The notes under the pieces are model-generated. The model was not told the DNA's origin. It was given only the letters and a program-made list of their open reading frames with translations, and made no database searches. Positions 56,277 through 64,000 of a stretch of 64,000 bases of DNA are shown one piece after another (positions within the stretch are counted from its first letter, which is position 1; every line of letters begins with the position of its first letter). The position numbers and the translations under genes are program-made. The stretch lies in NCBI GenBank assembly GCA_948567375.1, contig OX419758.1:67585001-67649000 (forward strand), written 5' to 3'. This stretch comes from Lunularia cruciata. Lineage: Eukaryota; Streptophyta; Marchantiopsida; Lunulariales; Lunulariaceae.

Positions 56277-56290
56277 ATTTCCCCATTGCT
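56277..56290 (-). other. Polypurine tract of chromovirus B
   Basis: Minus-strand AGCAATGGGGAAATA directly before the LTR start TGTAACAATATGG. Confidence 0.65.
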
Positions 56291-57182
56291 TGTTGGTGAT
56301 GTCCTCGTTACCAATGAAGCTTCAAACTCCTAGATGGCCATCTTTGCATTTGGGAGGTGAGAAAGAGGTTTCCATCTGGCATCATGAAGGGAATACCTTT
56401 TTGAAAGGACCTTGTATTGCATATGTTATCGATAGCCTTGTTGAATATGGTGACGCACAAGGATACGATCAACTTTGTACTCCTCATGATCATTGATATA
56501 GACAAGAGGAGGGGGAAGTTGGATTTGAGAGGAAAAGGAAGAGGGCTTAGGAACAAAGGGTTTCAACTTGGAAACATGAAAGACAAGATGGATACGCATG
56601 TGACAAGGCAAGGCAAGTTGACAAGCAACAAGAGAGACAATTTGGTTGACATCAAAGGGTCTTATCCAATTAGGGGTAAGTTTACGAACTTGGATATCAA
56701 GTGGTAGAAGGAGGTTACTAGAGGATAGCATGACTTTATCACTAACTTCAAAGGTGAGATCAAGACAATGGTGGTCTACGTATTGTTTTTGATGCTTTTG
56801 AGCAACAAGGAGGTGATATTTGGCTTGTTGGAGAGATTGGGATATAATGGTCAAGAATGTTGAAGTATGAGGAACCTAAGAAAGAGAGGGAGCAAGAAGA
56901 GAATCTGGAACAAGCAGATCTTGGCTAAAATTGAGAAAGAAAGGAGAAAATCTTATGCTTACCTGTTTGGAATTGTTGTAAGCAAATTCTGTAGCTACAA
57001 GACATTCATCCCAATTGCTATGTTGGGTATTGACAAAGGCACGTAGCATATCCTCCAATGTATGATTTGCAGGTTTGGTTTGTCCATCAGTTTGAGGATG
57101 ATAGGTTGTGGACAAACCAAGCTTTGTGCAGAGTATCTAGAAGAGTGCTTCCCAAATCTTCCTGGTAAATCAAGGATTGCGG
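56291..57182 (-). pseudogene. Chromovirus B integrase C-terminus and chromodomain
   Basis: From 57115: LSTTYHPQTDGQTKPANHTL with the third acidic residue region of the DDE core, then AFVNTQHSNWDECLVATEFA. Frame 56426-56854 holds SLQQAKYHLLVAQKHQKQYV, KVMLSSSNLLLPLDIQVRKL, HVSKLKPFVPKP and the start of a chromodomain, HEEYKVDRILVRHH; its end is out of frame at 56300-56420 (LSHLPNAK, FEASLVT). At 57182 the frame is cut inside the sequence around the second Asp by the LTR-like insertion and resumes at 59507. Confidence 0.88.
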
Positions 57183-57486
57183 TGTCGTCGGGAAAATAAT
57201 CTACACTAGTATTGGTGCCATTTGGTGTGAGTTTTCATGTTAGTGAACTCAAGGGTTTATGTTATGGTGAAACCGGTAGTTGCCTTGTGTTCCTATAAGC
57301 TCAAGGATTTTCTCTTGTGTTAAGGAAGTGATGGATTTTTTTTAATGTTACATAAGCTCAGGGTATTTGGCTTGTCACTTAACCGTTGGAGTATTACTAT
57401 GTTATTGGGGGTCTCAAGAATTTTGGGGAAGACAATAGGGTTTTTGGGAAATGACAAAGGAGTTTTTTGAAGGAGAAGTTTGCAGG

Positions 57487-58090
57487 AGTTGAGTTCTTAC
57501 AGTGTGAAAATTTTTGAGAAGAGAAGGGAGCAATGAGAAGTTTCAGGAGTTGAGTTCTTACTGTGTGAATTATTGGAAGATGAAGGGCTGATAGTAGGGT
57601 TTTCAAGAAGTGACAAAGGAGTTTTTCAAAGGAGCAATGAGAAGTTTCAGGAGTTGAGTTCTAACAGTGTGAATTATTGGAAGATGAAGGGCTGACAGAA
57701 GGGTTTTCGGGAAGTGACAAAGGAGTTTTTCAGAGGAGCAATGAGAAGTTTCTGGAGTTGAGTTCTTACAATGAGAATTATTGGAAGATGAAAGGCTGAC
57801 AGTAGAGGTTTCAGGAAATGACAAAGAAGTTTTTCAAGGAGGAATGTTGGGTAGAGGTTGAGTTCTTACAGTGAGAATTATCAGAAGATGAGGGGCTGAC
57901 AGTAGGGTTTTCGGGGAAATGACAAAGGATTTTTTGAAGGAGAATTTTGCAGGAGTTGAGTTCTTATAGTGTGAATTATCAAAAGATGAAGGGCTGACAA
58001 TAGAGTTTTTGGGAAATGACAAAGGAGTTTTTTGAAGGAGCAATGTTGGGCAGGGGTTGAGTTCTTACAGTGAGAATTATCGGGAGAAAC
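57487..58090. repeat. Tandem array, about 102-bp units
   Basis: GTTGAGTTCTTACAGTG-type blocks recur near 57487, 57548, 57653, 57756, 57857, 57955 and 58057. Units carry GAATTATTGGAAGATGAAGG, GGGCTGACAGTAGGGTTTT and TGACAAAGGAGTTTTT. First spacing is short (61 bp), the rest 98-105 bp. Confidence 0.82.
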
Positions 58091-58239
58091 AGAGGGCTGA
58101 CAGTGGGGTTTTGGGAGTTTTTGAGGGCAATGTTTTCCAAGAGTTGATGGGTGGACAGAAGGAGTTTTGGGAGAAACAGAGGGCTGACAATGGGGTTTCG
58201 GGAAGTGACAAAGAGTTTTTGAGGGCAATGTTTTCCAGG

Positions 58240-58610
58240 AGTACACAGTGAGAAGTTTTTGGGAATTCAGTAGGGCTGGCAGGAAGCTCTTCAGGAATTG
58301 ACATGGGTTTTGAGAATGAGGAATGCCTCTTCCAAGAGTTGATTTGACAGTGAGAAGTTTTTGGGAGTTGAGAAAAATGTCTTCCAAGAGTTCACAGTGA
58401 GAAGTTTTGGGAATTCAGTAGGGCTGGTAGGAAGCTCTTCAGGAATTGACATGGGTTTTGAGAATGAAGAATGCCTCTTCTAGGAGTTGATTTGACAATG
58501 AGAAATTTTTGGGAATTGAGAAAAATGTCTTCTAGGAGTTCACAGTGAGAAGTTTTGGGAATTCAGTAGGGCTGGCAGGAAGTTCTTCAGGAATTGACAT
58601 GGAGTTTCAA
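58240..58610. repeat. Second tandem array, about 150-bp units
   Basis: CAGTGAGAAGTTTTTGGGAA followed by TTCAGTAGGGCTGGCAGGAA and GAATTGACATGGGTTTTGAG recurs near 58247, 58397 and 58545, nearly identical. It is a younger array than the 102-bp one beside it. Confidence 0.8.
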
Positions 58611-59506
58611 GTAGGAGAAGTTCCAGGAGTTGAGTTTACAGTTAGTGTTTCAGGAGAATGACATAACAAAGAGTTTCGGGGAATGCCAAAGAAGGGAGTG
58701 AAAGAGAAAAAAGTGACTTGTTTCGAGAAAGGTGTGAGCAGTGTTTAGGAGAATGACATAACAAAGATTCCGGATGAATGACAAAGAAGGAAGTGATTAG
58801 TTCAGGACAAGAATAAAGAAGAAGTGGAACAAGAACTTGTCGACCAGAGAACAGACTTGGAGAAGATCTCAGACGGAGGCACGACAGAACGGAGGGCTAA
58901 GAATTGTAAGGATTAGGATGTAGAACTTGCTCAGTTCTCCTCCTTTGTGTACATGCTTTGCCGTTGAAGATTTTAGTTGGTCATTGTATTGTTTGAAGCT
59001 GCTTGGGTTTCCCTCAAAAATTTATAACTTCGAGGCTTGGGATTACGATAAATATATACTTCCTTGATGAATGTGAATCTTTAGCCCGTGAATAGTATAA
59101 ATGAGAGGACTCTAGTCTCGTAGCTCTCAGTCTTAGTTGAGCCGCATTTCCAAGACCTATCACTGACCTGATCATGATTATCTGAACCTGTCCATAGGAT
59201 TGTGATTTGTTAGAGGAATTACATCACAACACATTGAACACAACTTAACATGGACAGAACTTTAACATCGGCTATGAAGCTTGAAGAATACGATTACACC
59301 AATGAGGCCAATCCAAGAAGCCATTAACCATGAGCCTACATTTAGAAAGATCGGTAGCAAGCTGCTCTAGCAAGAAGGACTGCCAGCCGGGCAAACAGAG
59401 AGAGCGTCTGATTACAAAAGGCTTTGAACAGTTGACAAGCCTAGCAGTCTGAGCGCAAGCAGCCATGTGCCTGGCACACTCCCGAGACCAACCGATCCCT
59501 GCAACA

Positions 59507-60300
59507 ACGGTTGGAGGTGAGTACACATGGCATCCCATGATGGTTGAAAATATTGTCAAAGTAGATTTGCACTAAGGTTGGAGCATCAACGATATCACAA
59601 GTTGGTGCCAAGTGGATTTGCTTACTAAGGTTATCCCCAAACACCATGATTGACGTGTGTTCTTTCTTTGTCTTGGGCAAGGATGTGATAAGATCCAAGC
59701 TCACATGCTCCCATTAAGTGGATGGAATGGCAAGTGATTGAACGAGTCCACTCGGCTTTTGGTTGTTGGCCTTGTCACGTTGGCAACTCTCACATGATTG
59801 GACAAATTCTTGAACATCTCACGTCATGTTGAGCCACCACCATCAATGTTGGAGGGTACCCAAGGTCTTGTCCATGCCCATATGACCAATTATGGGTAAA
59901 TCATGGGCTTCTTGAAAGCGCATAAGTCAAAGATCACTTTTGGTTGGAACATAGATCCGGTCCTCATGGAATAGAAGGCACTCCCTGATGGAGAAGGTGC
60001 TGTATTCCTTGCCGCATGTTATAAGGTGACCATGTACTATTTTGAAGAAGGGATCTTGTTGTAGATCTGACTAAAACTCATTTTGGACCTTGGAGTCAAT
60101 TGACACCATTGTAATTGCTGTTGTGATGAGAGGAAGAGACTTCAAATCAGGTCATCGTGATAAAGCATCAAGGATGACATGGAACCGACCTGGTTTGTAC
60201 TCAAGTTTGATGTCAAACAATTGGAGTTGTTCCTCCCATCAATGACGTTGACTCTTCATGTGTTCCAAGTGTAAAGTCTGCAACAATGGTTTGTGATTAG
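59507..60300 (-). pseudogene. Chromovirus B integrase N-terminal and core part
   Basis: The frame 59441-59704 reads HVSLDLITSLPKTKKEHTSI, MVFGDNLSKQIHLAPT with the first Asp position, and NIFNHHGMPCVLTSNR, where the insertion cuts it just before the second Asp. The zinc finger region lies at 59760-59900 with a CQRDKANNQ remnant. Further right to 60300 is the RNase H tail (LEYKPGRFHVILDALSR near 60170-60210). Confidence 0.8.
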
Positions 60301-61500
60301 TTTGCATGATCACTTTTTTTTGCAAGAGGAAATGCCTCCATACTTTACTGGCATATATCAATGCAAGTTCTTCTCAATCTCAAGCAAAGAAGTTTCTTTC
60401 AGTTGTATTGAGTCGGCAAGACACAAAGACAATGAAATGTAGTCCATCTAGGAATTCTTGTTGCAACACGGCTCCAATTGCAAAGTTAGAAGCATCAAAA
60501 TCAACCACATAGGGTAGTTGAGGATCATACGGTTGAAGAATGGGTCTTGAAGACACCATATGTTTCAACTTCTAAAATGCTTCTTTGTGCTTGGTGGTCC
60601 ATTGGAAGCTCGAGTCCTTCCCCAAGAGGTCAATCAATGGTGTAGCCACATGAGCATAATAATGGATGAATTGTCAATAAAAACTAGCCAACTCATTAAA
60701 TGCTTGTACATCTATAGCATCCTTTAGAGTAGGCCAATCAATAATGGCCTTGATTTTCTCCTCTTCCATCTTGATCCCCTCTGATGAGATCTTGTGACCC
60801 AAGAAGGTAACTTCCTTTTGCCAAAAGGCACACTTCGACTTTTTGCTATAAAATTTCCATTGTCATAGTCGTCTTGGGACTTCTTGTACACGATTCATGT
60901 GTTCTGCCTCTATCTTGCTAAAGATTAAGATATCATCCAAGAACACCATCACATGCCAATCCAATAGTCCATCCAACATCCAATGCATCTAATCCATGAA
61001 GATTGCTAGAGCATTAGTGAGCCCAAAAGGTAGAACTCTCCATTCAAATTGCCCATACCTTGTGCAAAAGGTAATCTTTTGCACATCCTCCCTATCAATG
61101 AGGATGCCAATAGCCACAGCAAAGATCCAACTTGGAAAAGTATCGTGCTCCACTCTACTGATCAAGCAAATCATCAATCCGAGGCAAGGGATATGCATTC
61201 TTCACTATTTGCTTATTGAGCCCATGATAATCAATACAAAAACAAAGTCCTCTATCCTTCTTTGGAATAAATAGTACCGGTGCTCCCTAAGGAGAGGTAC
61301 TATGTTATATGAAGTCCTTTTCCAACAACTCCATAAGTGTTGTTTGCAACTCTTCCAACTCCTTTGGTGAGAGCCAATAGATTGGTCTACTCACTATAGT
61401 ACTCCCTAGCAATAACTCAATCTTCACGAGCATACCACAATCAAAGGGTAATCCCTTTGGCAGATCATCCGGAAACACGTCCACAAACTCCTAAACTATC
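60301..61500 (-). pseudogene. Chromovirus B RT and RNase H
   Basis: RT from about 61480: [71 protein letters not shown], then [20 protein letters not shown] and the active site MVFLDDILIFSK at about 60915-60950. RNase H at 60380-60568 has PQLPYVVDFDASNFAIGAVL and NTTERNFFA. Stops throughout. Confidence 0.87.
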
Positions 61501-62235
61501 TTATCAACCATTGCTTGATGAGGCTCTTTGCCCTCCTCAAATTGTCCTTGTACAATCGGCTTGCTCCACACCGTGAAAATAAACTTATCTTCCTCCAAAG
61601 CTTGCTCTATGGCTACTTCACTAACAAACTTCCCATCTAGGGACTCATCTCTTTGCAAAGCTTGCTCCTTGGTTGCCTTTCTGGCAAACTTCCCATCTTG
61701 GGACTCCTCTCTCTTCAAGGTATTCTCTATGATTACATTCCTAACAAACTTCCCATCTTAGGACTGACTATTCTTAAGTGTCTTACTCAGAGGTGCCAAA
61801 CAATCTAATCGCAAATTCCTAACTTGGTGTTGTACTTGAATTTGTCATTGGGTCCAATCAAATTGAACTTTATGACGTTCAAGCCAAGGTAGTCCTAAAA
61901 TGACATCATAGTGTAGAGGTGCCACTACAAACCTCATATACTCCAAATAATCTTTCCTAATCTTAAAGGTAACATGATGCAAAGATATAGAATGCAAAAC
62001 CTTTTCTACCATCTGCCATCATCAATCTACTTCCAATCATTGGCTTGATAAGAATACCCAATTAATTCCTTTGTTACTTGCATAGACATGCAATTCTCGA
62101 AACTTCCAATATCAACCAACATCCTACAACTCTGATTACATATTGTTCCTTGCAAGTGAAACAAACTTGCAAAGGTCAAGCCTTCAATCCCATTGGAACT
62201 AATCAAGCTCCCAATAGGCAGCTTGAAATCTCATA
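61501..62235 (-). pseudogene. Chromovirus B protease and spacer
   Basis: A protease relic CRMLVDIGSFENCMSMQVTK lies near 62060-62125, with IGS where DSG is expected. Between it and RT (61500-61770) the spacer codes Lys/Glu-rich repeats. A downstream stretch HGVRLKVIKF-like at 61850-61900 is unclear. Broken by stops. Confidence 0.65.
61619..61765 (-). repeat. Three-unit tandem repeat in chromovirus B spacer
   Basis: AAACTTCCCATCT recurs at about 61626, 61689 and 61748, roughly 60 bp apart, each followed by GGGACTC(A/C)TCTCT-type sequence. It codes repeats of DGKF, A, KEQAL on the minus strand. A recent in-frame expansion of a linker. Confidence 0.75.
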
Positions 62236-62394
62236 TTAGGATTCCTCATTTCCTTGATCATTTTGTTCCACAAACTCCATTTGGGCAACTTGTTGAGGTT
62301 GCCCATTCCTAAGTGGACGTTCAGTAATGCAATGTCCAACTTGGTGATAATAAAAATAACCTCCATTTTGTTGCAATATTTCTCTATCCGCTAT
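62236..62394 (-). pseudogene. Chromovirus B gag end with degenerate zinc knuckle
   Basis: The minus strand reads YFYYHQVGHCITERPLRNGQ, a CCHC knuckle in which both first Cys became Tyr and the last Cys is Arg. A hydrophilic tail QVAQMEFVEQNDQGNEES follows. The rest of gag lies beyond element C, which inserted at 62395. Confidence 0.65.
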
Positions 62395-63647
62395 TGTGAC
62401 ACACCCAACAAATGTCACTTTTGTGGTAATCAAGTAAGTAAAGTTCATTCACACAGAGATACAATTCAGTACAAAGTCAAATAGTAACAATCTCAGTTCT
62501 TCTTGGTTGTATCTTTAATCTCTCAGGTAGAAACTACACCCAGAAGACAGTAACAAGCACTGACTCATAGTCTCGTCACAACAATTTGTCACACTTAATC
62601 ACAACTCCATCAAATCTTTCCAAAACAATCTTGATTGTGATGATTCAATCTCTCCCAAAAATGGCACTTCACTGTAAAACAACCTCACCTTAGAATTGTG
62701 TTCCACCCCTCCATTGATGGTACAACTTCCTCAATCAAAATTGCTTCACATCAACTCTACATTGCACTCACAAATGTAGAATACTACCAACACTACAATT
62801 GCTCTCAAATCTGTCAAGGCATTGCTCCGATTGCACTTCACTTGGGATCAAACACATAGAATGAAGATCAAGGTTATAGAATCCAACATCCAACAAACAC
62901 ATTGATTTGCACTTCAAAATTCTCCACACACTCACAAACACAATCACAATGTTGATACTCAGAATTAAGCTCAAACAACAAGCACTACTTCACAACACTT
63001 TGCTTTATCTATTCTCAAAATTATGAGCACTTAACAACATATGACTATGAATACAACCTTTAAATAGGCAAAGCACTTCAGTAGTTACTAACAACTATAC
63101 CATTTCCTAACAACTCTTCCCACTAATTCTTGGACTGACTTCCTCTTCACACACCAGTACATCTTTGACTACACTTCCTTTCCCATGATCTCCCGCAAGA
63201 CAACTTCTTAATGGAAATGGAAAATTACTTGTCATTACTTTGTCTCTAGCCTGAATATTATAGTGGCGTGCTTCTTCCGTCTTTCTTCACTCTGAATTTC
63301 TACCAAGAAATCACACTTCCTTCATGCTCCCATCAATATCAAATCACCTCTCGCTCATAGGCCAGCTGTTTTTTTGTGCACGGTACCTTCTTGAATGTCC
63401 AGCCCCAAAGGAAAGTTGTTACATTGTCCTTGCCTCAGCTTGAGCACCCAAGAGACAAAGTCTCCTTACTTTGGGTTTCAGGTTGACAAGGCAAATTTGA
63501 GTACTTTGTCTTTTGACACGAAGCCACTTTTCCTTGAGTTACAACCCGAAGACACTATTCTTCACCTTTTGATGTCATATAGGCACAATATGACTTCTTT
63601 TGTACACTTCTCCTTCAAACATTAGGAAAAAAAATGTGGGTACCACA
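62395..63647 (-). repeat. 3' LTR of element C (short relative of D)
   Basis: 1,253 bp, TGTGACACACCC to GGTACCACA. It aligns with both ends of the element D LTR (52,560 side and 55,090-55,560 side) but lacks the middle 2.5 kb that holds most of the LTR ORF. The start of the ORF remains: ATG at 63235, then TSNFPFPLRSCLAGDHGKGS. So this is most simply a deletion form. A TATA-like CTATAATA precedes that ATG on the minus strand. Confidence 0.9.
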
Positions 63648-63665
63648 TACCCCCTCCCTCAAATG

Positions 63666-64000
63666 TGAGCATCCCCGCAAACATAGACCTTGGGTGTCTT
63701 AGAGACCTCCAAGTCTATGGTCCAATATCTTTGAACTTTCCACTCCTTCACTCGAGTGGCAAATGATTGCCCTTTCAAGTCTACAAGTTGAATGGACCTA
63801 TTTTCATAAAGATGAAGGACTCAATAGGGACCCATCCATCTTAAATGCAATTTGCTTGGAAAAAATATTTGGTGATTGTAATAAAACAAAACCAAGTCTC
63901 CTTTGCATACACTCATAGGCTTGATATGCTTATTGTGCCTGAATTTCCTCTATTCTTGTACTTCTTTTGTGGTTTGCATTGCATTGTCTCTTTTCTCTTC
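63666..64000 (-). pseudogene. Element C integrase C-terminus, partial
   Basis: The minus strand reads DNAMQTTKEVQEQRKFRHNK, VCKGDLVLFYYNHQIFFPSK, LHLRWMGPY, a stop, VLHLYENRSIQLVDLKGQSF and RYWTIDLEVSKT, closely following the matching part of element D (45629-46010). The end of the polyprotein is near 63690. It has at least one stop. Confidence 0.88.

Larger units (their letters stand above)
57183..59506. mobile_element. LTR-like insertion with tandem repeats, copy 2
   Basis: 2,324 bp with the same ends as copy 1 (TGTCGTCGGGAAAATA to CAACA). It splits the chromovirus B integrase: VLTSNR at 59507-59530 and NP.FTRKIWEALF at 57130-57175 join in a normal integrase core. The flanks show GCGG/ACGG as a 4-bp target repeat with one change. 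Interior sequence is diverged from copy 1 but shares the pattern of a Gly/Glu-codon-like purine-rich array and an ending with CATG(C/T)-CAGC-A-GTGCC(C/T)GG. Likely a solo LTR of the same superfamily. Confidence 0.65.
62395..64000 (-). mobile_element. Element C, D-like gypsy, runs off the window
   Basis: Minus-strand element of the same family as D. Only its 3' LTR, polypurine tract (63648-63665, same sequence as in D) and the end of integrase are in view. The 5' end and the right target duplication lie outside. Confidence 0.88.

Overview
The window is a stack of nested, decayed plant LTR retrotransposons. I find no intact host gene, rRNA, tRNA or CRISPR array. The families present (Ty1/copia, chromodomain Ty3/gypsy, a gypsy lineage with an FIDDF-type reverse transcriptase, and a gypsy with a built-in cytosine methyltransferase), the iMet-type primer sites, and two fragments of plant-like nuclear genes point to a large repeat-rich streptophyte genome. 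A gymnosperm or fern seems most likely, but the sequence alone does not prove it.

Layout. 1-6.87 kb: very old DNA with a ruined plus-strand gypsy integrase (about 1.2-2.6 kb) and a long unrecognised decayed reading frame (3.2-4.3 kb). 6.87-27.2 kb: one minus-strand copia element, proved by 244/245-bp LTRs and a perfect CCCTT target duplication. Inside it are (a) a younger plus-strand copia (8.11-12.99 kb) that split its RT gene, and (b) a minus-strand gypsy (about 16.2-25.6 kb) reading gag, protease, DNA cytosine methyltransferase, RT/RNase H, integrase, PHD-like finger. Two antisense host-gene fragments flank that gypsy: N-carbamoylputrescine amidase, and a DnaJ-type Jiv90 zinc domain.

27.2-35.0 kb: undated DNA, an LTR remnant carrying a coiled-coil ORF, and a second, inverted, 5' partial copy of the methyltransferase gypsy. 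35.0-62.4 kb: two minus-strand chromoviruses (A and B) with one LTR between them. Each is interrupted by a 2.3-3.0 kb LTR-like insertion full of tandem repeats. A is also interrupted by a 13.6-kb element (D, 41.95-55.56 kb, perfect ATCTC target duplication). B is interrupted at 62.4 kb by a relative of D (C) that runs out of the window.

Most interesting points: (1) a methyltransferase domain with motifs I to X lies between protease and RT of a gypsy element; (2) element D has 3.7-kb LTRs each holding an approximately 857-codon ORF downstream of a TATA box and upstream of the primer-binding site, and the two LTR copies carry different inactivating mutations, so the ORF was probably open when D inserted; (3) the LTR at 55.74-56.28 kb has a dense heat-shock-element array just upstream of its TATA box; (4) antisense host-gene fragments lie within a copia element.

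Coordinates of LTRs, target duplications and primer sites were read base by base. Domain limits inside decayed frames are approximate.
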